Made by a program: the position numbers and the translations under genes. Shown here piece after piece: positions 11,448-25,011 of a DNA stretch of 64,000 nt. The notes under the pieces are model-generated. The model searched no databases. It had not been told where the DNA came from and worked only from the letters and a program-made list of their open reading frames with translations. Origin of the DNA: Gordionus sp. m RMFG-2023 (Eukaryota; Nematomorpha; Gordioida; Chordodea; Parachordodidae); NCBI RefSeq assembly GCF_954871325.1, contig NC_088779.1:7566846-7630845 (forward strand), in the 5' to 3' direction. Numbering within the stretch: position 1 is the stretch's first letter; each line of letters begins with the position of its first letter.

Positions 11448-14228
11448 ATTATAATACCATAATCATAAATAAGTTCAAATGACCGTATTATGTATTTCTG
11501 TTTATACTTTATGGTCAAGTTGAGCCAGACTATAATATTTATAGGTATTCTAATGTACCTTAGTGTATTACTCTTATTTCATTGTAAATTAGTATAACGG
11601 GTAAAAAGGATATTAAAAGGTCCACCTATTTTATATAGTATATATCTTTATTTTTACATAAGCTGATTTAAAAAATAATTAATTCAACCTAATTTTTTTA
11701 ATAGAATTTTTTTTTTATATTGTTTTTAAACTTTACAATTATTATAATGTAGTTTATACGTTATAGTAAGTGTAATACGATTTCTATTCTTTTTTTTCTC
11801 TTTGTTATATTTTATAGTAATAGAAATAGATACTTAAGGTTATTATTAGATAAAGCTAAAGTAATTAGGACATAATATTAATATTGTTTCATTTGACATG
11901 AACAAGATGGACACACAGAAATTTAAGGGTTAATAAAACGACAAAGACTAGGTTATTTGTCCTATCTATATATACAACTACAAGGGGGCATCGTGTATGT
12001 GTATAATAACAATAAATGTATTTCATAGCTTAAAAATATGTATAAGTTTATGACAATAATCCAATTAAAAATTAATTTTAAAAAAATAAACCAAAAAAAA
12101 GTTTTTCTTTTCAGTGTTTTTTTTTGATGATATTGTTAAATGTTATGGTTCGAAACAAAAAATCATCTTTTTTTAAAAAAAAATATGTCCCCATCCGTAT
12201 AAAAAAAATGAAATGTCATAAATAGAAAGAGATGCAGTCAGGTAACCTGTCTTTCTTTCATTTTTTTTTTCATATCATCTTAGCCTTTTATATATAAATT
12301 TTTTTTTTTAAAGTGCAATAGATAAAGATTTATATTTTTTTAAATATTTTATTATAGAGTTTTGGTATAACAAAATTTATTGCGAAATAATAATATATAA
12401 TATAAATGGGGGGAAAAAGAATAAACTTTTTTTTCGTTCTTCTTGTAAAATAGTAATTATAATAAAACAAACAATTCCCTCCCAGGTATACCCGATGTGA
12501 CAACAAAAAATAATAGATTTTTTTTTGTTTTTTTGTCATATTACTTTTTCTATAATTGTATGCCCAAATAAAAAAAGGAAAATTTATTACCCCAAATAAT
12601 AATTATTTTGTTTTCAAGAGGTAATGCAATGCTAGTATATATTATTTTTACAAATATACATAACATACATTTTTCTTCACCAAGAAACATAAATTATCAG
12701 AAAATATTATATAAAATATATTTCTGATTTTTTTAAAAAAAAGAAGTATACAGTAGTTGTATTATTTGTAAAGTAATATTTTATATTGGTGACTGATATC
12801 CCAAAATTATGCTTTTTTTTGTCAATAATACCTAGGAAAAAGAATTTAGTCAGAGTTTTAAGTTTAAATGATTAGGATTGCCCGGCGAAAAAATATATTC
12901 ACAAAAATATCCCGGTCACAAATAACCTAATTTATTTATCTTATAAAACAATCTTTCTTAAGTTTTTTTTTAAAGTTAAAATTGGGGTTCTTTTGGCCCG
13001 TGTCAGTTTATCTTGGTTTTATTTTATCCGGTTATCGCTCGAGTAAGTGTGCCTATTAGAAAGGTTAGATTAGAATTTTTGACATTTAGATCACTTATAG
13101 TACACAGACTTTTTTTAATTTTTACAAAATTTAAATTGCCAAAATTGCAAAATTAGGTCTTCAAAATTAATAAAGAAAATAAATGTTCGAGATTCTAATA
13201 CACCCGGAATTCTAGCATATACTCCTACTATACTATACACTTAAAAAATAAAATACTTTTTTAAAAAACCATCTTACGCATATAATTAAAAGTATATTTT
13301 AAATCTTATATTTAGAATTCAGCAAAAACAAAATCGACGCTAACTTACAACCAGCGAAAACGGCTAAAAAAAATTAAAATTTAATATTTGCATATATAAA
13401 ATAATATGAATTGTATTTTGATTATCTTTAAAATAAATTCAAAATCCGCTAGGACAGAAAAAAAAATTTTAAATAGCTATTTGAATCGATAAAGTTTAAT
13501 TTGAAAAGATCTAAGTAAATATTAAAAATATTAGATATTCAGGTTTGATGATTAGTTACGATAAGCTATGTAGCATATATAATCGAACACACAGAAGAGA
13601 AAAAAAAAATAATAATATAAAAATTAATTATATTTATTAACTTTGTCCCTCTCTCTTTACTTCGATTGGCGTCAAATTACTAGATATTTTTGTTTAAAAC
13701 ACAAAAATATATCAAGATATTTGTGTGATAAGGTGTAATTCTTTGGCGAGCGAAAAAAATTAACTATGTAAATAGAAATATACCTTGATTTATTAAAAAT
13801 AATATTAATACAAGACAAAGATCTTCTTATTATTATTATATAATGATTAAAATGGATAATATGAATGTTTAAAAGGGAAAAAATTTAAAATATTTTAAAA
13901 GAATATATATTTATAAAAAAAATTTTGATATACATATCAATTTTTTTTAAATATAATAATTAACAAAAATAATTTTTATTGTTTTAAAAAAATATATAAA
14001 AAAACACAATACAAAGATTATAATGTCAGAATTAAAGTCATACTTTCATTTTTCATTATTTTATTTTATTTTGAATAATAAACTTATTTGTCGCGAGCAT
14101 GTTCATCAAAATCGTCTTCAAATTCAGCCCAATAAATAATTTCATTATATAAAGATACTATTTTTTCATAAGAAAATTAAATTATTAATCTTCAAAATAA
14201 AATATAAAGACTTCCAAAAAAATTCAAA
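11448..14228. other. AT-rich intergenic tract upstream of the modular membrane-protein gene
   Basis: No gene recognised. It contains long A and T runs and short palindromes. The last 100 bp should include the promoter and 5' UTR of the gene that starts at 14229. Confidence 0.4.
14146..14154 (+). promoter_or_regulatory. Candidate TATA box
   Basis: TATATAAAG lies about 80 bp upstream of the start codon at 14229. In this AT-rich background such a match can arise by chance. Confidence 0.3.
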
Positions 14229-17200
14229 ATGCTTACTAACTATAGCGAACCTCAAAAGTTGCCGGATTTGATGGATAATTCACAAAAAAAAATTTGTCCT
14301 TCTTTCACGCTAAACGGAATGTCCCTTATCGCCTTGATAATAATCATCGCTATAATCGTCGTAACGCTAAGCCCCATAATGTTATGTAAATCTAACCTTC
14401 TGCGGTGCTACAGAGCTGCAAATGCCACAAAAACGGAGAGCTCATTTAACACAACAGCGCAATTAGCCGCGTTAAAAAGTGAAGGATTAATCACATACCA
14501 AAGAATGCATATTACAAACATAACTCGCCAAATCTGGGAGGATGAACTATTAATCCCAAGGAAATATACCAATATTACCGATCTTAAAAGAGATATCGAA
14601 TATCACCGTATTAGTAATACCTCACACTATAAAGAATACGATTTGAATGCCAGTTCGTTGATTGACGCGACTAATGAAAAAAGGCTCAAGAAATCTATTG
14701 AGGGAGATTTAATGAGAATGGATTTGAAGCCGCTTAACTCGATACAACGCATGGAATCCTTGATAAGATACCATGTTCCCAGTCCTATGAAGCTGAACGA
14801 AGTTATAGAAAGAAGTGCCGTCATAATTAAGGCTAAAGTGGTCAAAGTTAAGGGTAAATTATCCAAGCAATCTCTCCTAGAACCCTTGTCTCATAGCGTA
14901 ATCAACGCGAATGATGATATTGATAACAGAATTAGGTACGATATCGATTATTACAAAGAGGAGGAGGATATATATTTAGATATCATAATTCGGTTGTTAG
15001 AGGTTTACAAAGGTTATTTGGACATATCGAGGATAGTTTCTATACCTGAAAATACGAATCAGGATAAAATTTACACCACCTTAAGAGTGAAAACGAGAAG
15101 CAAAAGAATTGAAAAATTGATTAATTCGGATGATGCAGTTCTCAGTCATCAACCGATAGTTAGCTATAGATGCGATTCCGTTTCATTAAAGGAAGACCAA
15201 ACATACCTATTTTTTCTAAATATCGAGGGTCGGATGTTAATCGCGGAATGCGTGGATAGGTTAGGATCCTACCTTTTCTTTTCTAGAGAATTGGAAAATC
15301 TGATCATGGAAAAATTAAGTAATATTATAATATTTATTCTTGTTTAAAATAACAATATCAAATACCAATATAATAATGTTATTTAAAATCCTCAATTAGT
15401 TTATAAATAAAGCATGTTTGTTCATTATATTTTAAAAATGAATTGGGTAGACATAGATCATTGGTCGGATTGGGGTCCATGTGGAAGTAAATGCGGTGGA
15501 GGTACTCAGGACAGAAAAAGAAAATGTCATTCTACTCCTAAAGAATGTCACAAGGAGATTGAACTTAGGAAATGCAATCTTTTTAAATGTGAAGGTTTAA
15601 AAAAATATGCTAACTATTTTATTTAAAATATTTATTTCCCTAGATACAACTAATTTATAATTATATTTTTTGCATTAATATTAATTATTAAATATTAAGA
15701 AAAAATTGATTTCGAGGATGAAATGAGTGTAAAAAATATCAATTTATAATTAAAAGATACTAATTCTCATCATTCAAGGTTAAAAACTACATTTTTAAAA
15801 TTTGGGTAAATAAAAAAAATATAATTAAATTTAAAGTGCTAAAATTAAAAGTAATACCGTGAAATTTCTTTTTTTAAATTTAATGTTGTCAAAATTTAAT
15901 GCAAGCCCTTTGCCACTCACTTATGGCGGCAATGAGATAATACATTATGTTATAATTAAACCGATTTTTTTTTCAAATGCAAGGTATGAAGGACATGCTG
16001 GAGGGAGTAATGCTAAAACATTTTCCTAGAGGCGTCAAAAAATTAAAATTTAGACCAACCTCATTTCAGATATCCAGATATGCTACATTGATGACCCCGA
16101 CAACTAACATATTTCGGGAGGGTACATCTGCGAAATCGATGAATCTTTTCATGTCCTTTAAAGCCCACCCCGGGAACGATGGATACTTATTCACTATATC
16201 ATCTCTGAAAGGTATATTATCTTATTATCGTAATTGAGAAGAGAAAAAAAACTATCCATTTTAGAATATATAAAAATTAATTAACAATCTAATGGACTAC
16301 CTCCTGCCTTTTTTTAAAAAAATTTATAATGGCTATCTTAATAGAATGCAATTTTTAGACTAAAAAAATAAGAGAATAATATACATATTTAAGCGTATTC
16401 GAAAGGTCTCATTGCCCTATATCAAAATCAGATACCCGCAAGTTAGCCCCAAAACGGGTGAAAAAATTGTACGATTTTTAAGGACTCGAATGTCGGGCCT
16501 AAAAAAATTGAAAATAAAACCAGGTCGGACCGATTCAAAAAATAAATTAAAATCAGTTAAAAAAAGATGCTAGGAAATCATGTAAATAGAACATTCAAAA
16601 TATTCTTTTACCGCTCATATTCTAAATTTCTCTTTGGCCAAAATTATTCTAAATAATGGAAATTTAAAAAAAAAATCAGGACCGGGCAATAAAATGATAA
16701 AAAGTAACGAGCCTAACCAAAAACTTTGGGCAGGGCTTTCAAAATATTATTTTTTTGTCAAATCGCTAGCCTATGGATTTTATTATAATATAGCTGAAAA
16801 AAAGTGATTGATATTTTTTACAATGTACTATAGGAATAGTGTTGTGATACGGCTCGATTTGAGCCGACTTTTAAAAACGGCTTACATAATATTTTATCCA
16901 TAACAATATTAAGCAAGCCTTAAGATTGGCACAGGTCTCAATACATTAAATTAAGTGCTTTAAAAAAAATTATACCCGCCTAAAAAAAAGAATAGCCTTA
17001 ATTAGAAAAATATTTTATTATTTACGTAAAATTTTAGCGAAAATTCAATTCGGTATCAAATTGGGTAAAGAGACTATCGTCTTCTATAAAAGCGATCATA
17101 GGGATATTAAATTTAACAGCATGGTAAGAACCAAAAAATCGGGCTCCTTAATATTTAATAAAAATCGAAATTCAACCCTGAAGGCTAATACGAGGAAAAG

Positions 17201-20200
17201 GTATAAAATATTCCCATTTTTCAACTTAACAAACACTTCTTCCGCTAAACCACCCTTAGTCATTTCTAATACTACTCCGGAATACAATGTATATCGACTC
17301 TTCAACTATAAACACTCATCATTACCATACGATGTTGTAAATGCGTCCAAAATACGCGATTCCAAACTATTTACTACAAAGAACACAGAAAATTTGTCAA
17401 AATCAGTTCCCAGGTTTAGGTTTGTTCGAAGTTTATATGATCGACTCAAAAGATCACTCACAGAAATAAATCAACAAATATCGTCTAGTCGCGAACAATT
17501 ACAAAAAGATCAAGAATCATCTCCGTTCTTGTCTAACGAGGTAATATATATCAGACCGGACCCCGTTTGGTTGCCGCCTTTAAACGATGGACATTGGCAC
17601 TCACTAGCGGTATACTTAAATAAGACTCATACCAGGATACACGTGGATTGCAGAGAATATGGGACTTATAAGATCAACGAGGGTGAAGGTAAACTTTATT
17701 TATCCTTTATATAAAAAAATGCAAAAGATTTGTTTGACTAAATTTTTTATAAAAAAATCCTTTAACCAGTTTTTCTAAATTTTAAAAAAATTTATAAACG
17801 CCGCTAGATTGACCCGGCTACTAAAGAATATATATATATACTAGAACCTTGCCTTGGGTCTATTTTTCCAGGTTAGGCCTTATACGAAGACAACTTTTTT
17901 TAAAATTGCAGATCCGAGCTTACTAGAAAAGATTTAAAGGTAGGATCTAATAGAACTCCTATCTTAGAAAAATCCAATCCGATTCGGAATAAATCAAAGA
18001 AAATTATTGGATGAGCCCCCCCCCCACAATCCTCACCTTTAAAATTAGCAGTGATGCATTGCGTAGGACATGTTTGTTTCCCTATGTATTTTTCATAAAA
18101 AATGATAAAATCACTTTGTTAATTTTCATCATATATAAAAAAAAATAGATTGTATTTGAATGCCAGGTATGGTTGATAAGTTAGAGACATTGATTGAGAA
18201 GTAGCACAACGCTGGAGGAAAATAATATTGGGGGGGTAGGGGGGGGGTTGTTTGAAAAGAATAAGTTTTAAAATAGAAGTACTGGGATAACTAAATAAGG
18301 CTGAATCTGTTGACTGGCTTGAACATGTCCTCGAGAGGCTAAAATATATGTTATTATTATATACCTAAAATAATATAATCGTTAAGTTATTTTATTAAAT
18401 CCTACAAATTTAAAGTTTTCTATCAGATTAGTACTTTTCTTAAAATATAAGTACAAATTATGAATAAAGTATCGATACTAGGAAAAGACCAGGGCAGACG
18501 CGTAAATTTAAAAAAATCATATATTTATTTAGCCCACCATGATCATGAATTTAAATATGATTAACAAGTCGACAATAGAAAAAAAATTATCAAATCTTTT
18601 TTATTATATTAATCACAAGATGATGCCGCCATTTTTGACCTTAAAGGTGTCACCACGCTAGGATCCAATTTCGAAAACTTCCCTTCACTCAAGGAAAGAT
18701 TCGAAGGTTTTTTTGAACACGTATTTCTATCAACCTCCAACAATAAAGATATTTCCGATGAACAGTGCCACCCTCCGCATTATAAAGTAGTATAATATCT
18801 ATAACCATATTTAACACACTATACCTAGTCTCCCTCTCTTTCAAATAAAAAACTTATATCAAAATTAGTCCATAAATTAAAATCAACACTTTGAGTTTAT
18901 CACTTTAATTAAATAGTTTCTAAAATATTAAAATCAGGAGTAAATAGATTTTCCATTTTTGATTGTAAGAATAATTAATAATAATAATAATAGGTTAAAA
19001 TTATTTTTTGTAATTATAAACATTTTAAATTGATGATCAAATACGAAGGCCAAATATCAAACGATAACAAATAACCACATAGACGAGAAGGAGAAGCCGA
19101 AACCGACTCTTAATTTAACTCACCTTGGAGGTATTAGTAAGACAAATAAATATGGGGGCAGCTCTAAAACTATGACAGTTCCAGAACCCTTACAGGCAAC
19201 AAAATCGGTGATGTCGGCAACAGACTTTGCCCATTCCACTATAAAGACTACTAATAAAAATGAACAAGAAAGATGGATCATTTCAAATTCGGATGACGAA
19301 GATTACCCATACGGATCGGGTTTTAAAGGTTTGGAAGGCTCTGGTCATTTAGATGACCATCCGGTGTTCTCAAAAACCGATTTGCTAACAACATCACCAA
19401 CAAGTGTTAATAATTATTTTGACTGATAAAATATATTTTTTATATTGTCGTATTCAAAGAATAAAATTAATGATTTTTTAAAAAAAAAACTTTTACAGCA
19501 AAATGCGATAATTTTGACAAAAAATAAACGTTTATTCTAAACATTAATTTTAAAATATTAACTTTATATTATTGCATAATGACATCTTAAAATGCAGGTA
19601 ACAAAAATTGTGAAGAACCTTGTCTGAACCACGGGATATGTTCTCAGAGAGGCGAATGTCATTGTTCCTGGGGTTACCAAGGAAAAAATTGTTCTGAATA
19701 CAAGTGCGGTATAAAGGGTTGTCTGAACGGGGGCAAATGTATCAAGCCGAATGTGTGCTCATGTGATAAAGATTATTTTGGGAAACTTTGCGAATACTCC
19801 CATTGTTCGAAATCTTGCATCGATAATGGCGGAACGTAATATTTTTCTTCTCACAATTAAAACTTTACATAGAGTTCATAGTGCAATATAATAAAGGACT
19901 ATAAATTTAAAATAGGAAAACGCCATATATTCAATAAACATTTTTGTAAATTATAAAATCCCTGAAATCCCAAATCAAAATGCCAGCACAAAATAACCGG
20001 GAAAATTCCAAGAGAGTTATATTGTAGTTAAAGTTTTGTATGTTGTTCTCATATCTTTTTTCTTCTTTGGAATATAGAAATAGAAAAATAAATATTTTTA
20101 TCTAAAGTATGTTTATGTGTTTAATATTAATAATTTAATATTTATCCTATAATCATGTAAATCTCAATTTATTATATAATATAATAATATGGCAAAATAT

Positions 20201-22483
20201 AAGATGTACAGAAATGGGAATATGTCTCTGCCCGCCAGGATATCTACCACCTGATTGTTCCCCTCTTTGTATGTCGGGATGCCACAATGGAGGCCAATGC
20301 GTTAGTTTCAACAAATGCGTTTGCAAAGATGAATATTATGGACAATCATGCAAAAAACGTTATTTTTGATATTATTATATTATACTTAACAGAGACCTCC
20401 AGGCCTGGCTCCAATATACGGGCTGGGCCGTTTTTTAGTTTTTTTTTAAAGATACAGGATCGAGCCCAATACACGAGCCGGACATAAAAAAAAATTTTTT
20501 GAAAAACACCCAGGCCGGGTTTTAACCCAAATATTTTCAATCGACATGATTATCTATTAAAATTCGAGCTGGGCCTTAATATTTAAAACCCGGGCCGAGC
20601 CTAAAAAAATCCGGACCAGGCCGTGCAAATGGTACCTCAGCAGATCTCAGATATAGAGCTGTCAACTACAGAAATAGGTAATTTTATTGAATTTAATCTG
20701 CAAATAAACGCATTCCTTTCCTTTAAAAATAACACAAATGACGTTACTTAATTATTCTTTTTAAAGTATAGAAACAATTAATATGAAAAAAGATCGCAAG
20801 TCCTTTTATTTTATCAGTCGATTTATATTTATTAAGCCAATTCCCAAAATTCTAAGAAAAAATTGTACAAATTCTTTTTTAAATGTTGCTTTAATTAATA
20901 TTTTATAATTTTTAATAGACCAATTGTTTTTCAAAGTTTTTTTATCCAAACCAATTTCAGTCCTGCTTTTTCTGTCCTGAACATTTTGTTCGAAAGATGC
21001 TAAGAATGGCATGAGTATTTCATATTTTATATACAAGTTTTTAATATTTAGAAATCTTTTACTTATCTTTAAGCCTAAACATATTGAACAATAACAAATA
21101 AAAATGTTTGAAATATAATGATTAAATAATATAGTAACGTGTTACTTTAATTCACAGTTACTTAAATTTTTTTTAAAGGAAAAAGTGATACTATACAGCA
21201 CTAATTAAATATAGATAAGAGGGAACTTGTATTGAATCTTTAGTTATATTATAAATTATTGCTAAGGGGGGGGGGGGGGATTTAACATGTTTACGTATTT
21301 TGAAGTATATTAAATAAAATAATTTATATTTCATTAGGAAAATGTTCGGAGGAATCTTGTCTAAATGATGGAATATGCAATAACGCAACAAATATGGGCC
21401 AGCCCCTATGCAATTGCAAATTCGGTTTTTACGGGAAACGTTGCGAAAAAAAGTATAAACATTTATTGAAACAAGATTTCTAAGAAAAATGATTACCTCT
21501 ATACAAATTAAAAATGAAATGATGCAAGATTAGAAATAACCCTAACCGGCTGATTTACTTTTCGTGAGCAATAAAATAATTAAGATACGCTGTCTAATGC
21601 AAGATTTAGGATAGTTGCGTCTAATGACATTTATAATACTCACCTAGACTGAACAACTCATTTATTTTTTTTTAAAAAATGTATTTTTGAAGCGTCGTTG
21701 AATATAAATCAGCTGATGACCAGCCATTTTAATTTTCTTATATAAATTTTTTAATCCAAATATTTTACGTGGGAAGCCAAAATGGCGTGTCAAGAAAGAA
21801 AGGAAAATTTTCTTTTCTTTAACGAACAAATCACCATATGTATTTATTATAGGTTATTGGTTGATTCTTAACAATACAACATTGCTTAAGAAAAAGTAGA
21901 TTTTGAAATTCAAGTTAATTTAAATAGAAAATAAAAAAAACTGATAAAAAAAATTTAAAGCAAGCAGAAGTGATAGGTATTATTTTCATATTTAGGAAAA
22001 AAATATAAAACATGGAATAAATATGAACCAAGGTGTTCGAAATAATTTCTGAGACAATTGAGTTATTTATTAAGGTTTTTTTTCGGAGTCGTCAATTCTG
22101 ATCGATTCAAGTCCGTCAAATTTGTACCTTTTTTATTTATCATAGATTAAAAATTGCAGGAAAATAAAAAGATAGTATAATAAATCTTTACGAGCTTTTC
22201 TACCTTTCACCTTGTAATTTTATTAAAAAGTTATAGTTGATAAAAATGCGTATACATCTTATTCAAAAAAATTTTAATTTTTTTATATTTTAGACATATT
22301 TGCACTATGATCCCTTTCCGAGAAAAATATCAAAAGGTTTATATTTTACACGTCGAAGATGAAGCTCTCGTTCCCTGTAAGGAATGGGGAATGCGTGGAT
22401 GTTACCAACACCCAAAGTATAATCAGGAACAAAAATTTATGAAAGATAACCAATTCCACCTTTGCATAGCTATTATTATATAG
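14229..22483 (+). CDS. Modular type II membrane protein: NTR/neuregulin-like head, TSP1, TSPN-laminin-G, five EGF repeats
   Basis: Exons: 14229-15318, 15451-15594, 15984-16211, 17038-17688, 18620-18786, 19049-19403, 19598-19835, 20204-20358, 21338-21452, 22294-22483. All junctions are GT-AG and phase-consistent, giving 1110 codons; most introns are phase 1, as in shuffled extracellular modules. Residues 31-53 are one hydrophobic segment with no signal peptide before it, so a signal-anchor is likely. Residues about 195-350 resemble the head of neuregulins and agrin (VIIKAKVVKVKG, LEVYKGY, CDSVSLKEDQTYLFFL). A TSP1 repeat follows (WSDWGPCGSKCGGGTQ, about 365-411), then a TSPN/laminin-G domain (413-760). 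Its parts are LFTISSLKAKIQFGIKLG, DGHWHSLAVYLN and FDLKGVTTLG, with a long Ser/Lys-rich insert in the middle. An acidic linker, five EGF repeats (about 880-1045; the third is split by an intron) and a short Cys-containing tail follow. The gene is probably a cell-surface adhesion or ligand-type protein. The stop codon coincides with a MITE end. Confidence 0.82.
16430..16750. repeat. Diverged GGCCCGG-type repeat in intron 3
   Basis: Scattered CCCGC, GGGCCT, CAGGTCGGACCG and ACCGGGC motifs resemble family M but are eroded. The ends are not clear. Confidence 0.35.
16837..16930. mobile_element. Half of a family K MITE in intron 3
   Basis: TAGTGTTGTGATACGGCTCG begins a copy whose left arm and centre (TTTTATCCATAACAATATTA) are present; the right arm is missing. 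Confidence 0.6.
20389..20650. repeat. GGCCCGG-rich MITE (family M) in intron 8
   Basis: Starts ACAGAGACCTCCAGGCCTGG and ends GTGCAAATGGTACCTCAGCA. The CAGAG-led end and the TGCAAATGGTAC motif are shared with copies at 25012 and 53452. It begins about 30 bp into intron 8, right after the fourth EGF exon. Confidence 0.65.
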
Positions 22484-22613
22484 TGTTGTTTATTAGCCGG
22501 GTAGAGCAAAAACGTCTCTACTTATTTGGAGTAATTACTTGTGAAAAACTGATTATTCTACTGTAGAAGTAGATTTAATATTGAATCCACTAAAACGGCT
22601 TTTTAACAACACC
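22481..22613. mobile_element. Family K-like MITE at the 3' end of the modular gene
   Basis: Left TAGTGTTGTTTATTAGCC and right GGCTTTTTAACAACACCATA are inverted at their tips only; the interior differs from other copies. The first three bases serve as the TAG stop of the last exon. Confidence 0.5.
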
Positions 22614-24207
22614 ATATCAAAGCAAATTCATGTCGTTTTCTTTCATAAAAATTTATTACGGGCGGGGCAGGACTACAAAATATATTTTACGAGCCAACCT
22701 GGTAGAAAATATATATGGGGCAGGGTATATGCAACTAAATTTTATATGCCTATGTTTTGCATGATAAAATTTAGCCCAAATATATTTGGCCTTAATGGCT
22801 TCTATATTTGGATGCTTTATTGTGCGACGACCTCTAAATTTAATATATACAATAAAACTTTAAATATCATTTCTTCAAAACCATCATTTTTGATATGTAT
22901 AAATTAAATGATATTTTGAAATTTTTATAATGCTTAAAGAAAGGAATAAAATAACTACTAACTAAAAGAAACAGTTTTAAATTGATACGGGTAAAAGTTT
23001 AAAGTGTTACGAGTTCGAGATGATATACTTTACAAGATAGAATGCTATATAGAAATATTTAGATATAATTAAATTTCCTTTTTTGGGAACCTAATTATGA
23101 AAATTGTATTTTTAATGTTAGTGTTTTCAAATATAATTGAAATTTTAAATTAAATTTAAAAAAATGATTTAAAAAAATAAAATAAATATATGAATTATGT
23201 GTCCAATATAATATTTTTTGTAAAAAAAATATTAAAAGCGTGAAACAAATCTCAAAACAAAAAACCTATTTCCGGGTAAAATATCGGTGCGTACCGCTCA
23301 CAAATCAATTCGCTAAAAAGCGCAAAGAAAATCAAATGAACCAAAAAAAAATTGTAAATATCACTTAAAACATCCTGTTTAAAAAATAAATCAATTCCTC
23401 GTTTTTTTGTTTGAAACAAAATGGAAACTAGAGCGATTGAAGATTTCACGGGTGCAGATTAAAAAAAAACTGGCGACCTTTTAACTAAATGTCATCTTTT
23501 ATGAAAAATATTCTTTCTTTCTTCCTTTCTTTAAAAAATAACTTATTAATTTATTAAAATAAAGTTATATTTTTGTTTATTGTATTTTTAAGTAAACAGT
23601 ATTAAATTTGCATGGATTATATATCGCGTAAATTATATTATTTTATAAAATTATATACAACTTATTTTAAATTTAAAATTCGGTGCTATATTTTCTACTT
23701 TTTTTAAAAAAATACCTCGTTATTATATAATATATATATATATATATGTGAAATTTAATTAATCAATAAAAAAAAATGTTGACAGTTTTTTGAAAATTTT
23801 GAGAAGGGAAACCGGGGCATGTTGGTCCGCCACTTTTCGCCTTAAATTTTAATAAATTTAATTCTATTAGATTAATATGGATACTAAATCCTCAATGCAA
23901 CCTGTTCGAAATTGTTTAATGTATAATTTATAGCAACTAAATTTTTTTTTGGAAAATTTAATTTGAAAATTACTTTGCACTCCCCAACACATATTCATTT
24001 CATACGAAAATGGTATAAATAAAAAATTTATAAAAATTTTTTTACAAATGTAACGATACTTTAGGAGTAAAAAAAAATTATATTTAATATAACCTAAAAA
24101 ATATTGAAGCTAAAAAATTAAAAATATGTATAGTAGAATGGAAAAAATAAGTTAAAATGTCATGCTTTCTAATTTTATTAATACATTCAGATTCCTATTA
24201 ATTCAGG
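22614..24207. other. 3' flank of the modular gene, no gene seen
   Basis: AT-rich, and includes weak GGGCAGGG/GCCCAAA pieces near 22660-22800 that look like an eroded family M repeat. No polyadenylation site could be assigned with confidence. Confidence 0.35.
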
Positions 24208-24400
24208 TAGTGTTGTTAAACGGCTCGTTTTGAGCCGATTTTTAAATACGGCTAACTCAATATTTCATCTAGAATATTAATAAGCAAGCCTGAAGATTTT
24301 GTTTGTATAAGGAACAAAGGTTTGGACATCTATTAGCGAAATCTTAAGACTTGGGCAATATTTTTCTAGCTAAAATATTGAGAGCCGTTTAACAACACTA
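24208..24400. mobile_element. Fold-back MITE, family K, best-preserved copy
   Basis: TAGTGTTGTTAAACGGCTCG at the left is mirrored by GCCGTTTAACAACACTA at the right. The arms also share GGCTAACTCAATATTT. The length is 193 bp, it is nearly palindromic, it carries no coding, and its TA-bounded tips fit a TA target. Confidence 0.82.
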
Positions 24401-25011
24401 AAGGTTTAATAACTTTGTAAGATTATAAGATAGGGCCTTACAACTTTTTTATAATTTATTTTTATTGAGATTTTATATGCTTTTCTTCCAGTATAATGTG
24501 TTATTATTACAACTATAAATCATTTTTTGAGAGGATATTTTTGTAAATTAAAATAAAATCTTGTATTCCAGCACGTTTAGAACTTATGAATTACAGCCAC
24601 TTTAGACATCAAACCTTTTAGTCATTTATAATTTTTATAAAAAAACTATGGAAAGCCTAATATAAATTTTTTTAGGTTCAATGTTCATGACAAAATTATC
24701 TTAGAATTCTAAGGTTAGGTATTCCAAATAAATGGTATACATTTCTGCTAAAATGAGATTTATGAAAAAACTCTCTCAAAAATGATTAAAGCTGAAAAAA
24801 TAACACACTGGGAAGAAATTTTCCGTTAACATATACTTTTAAAGATTTTGTTCACATCTTCCTCTTAAATCAAAATGCCATAAATTTTTATCTCTTAGCC
24901 AATGGGGTGTTTGATAAAATTAACGATTACTATTATTATTTCTTTTTTTACATTTTATGATATATTTTGAAAAAAACGTATATTTTATTGCAGCATTTAT
25001 GCTTTAATCTA

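Noticed and set aside
14627-14866. Minus-strand frame opposite exon 1 of the modular gene
   Set aside because: It is the shadow of a well-supported exon on the other strand.
22581-22907. A 108-codon plus-strand frame just after the modular gene
   Set aside because: It begins inside a MITE and runs through GGGCAGGG-type repeat pieces. The composition is that of AT-rich noncoding DNA and no family motif is visible.
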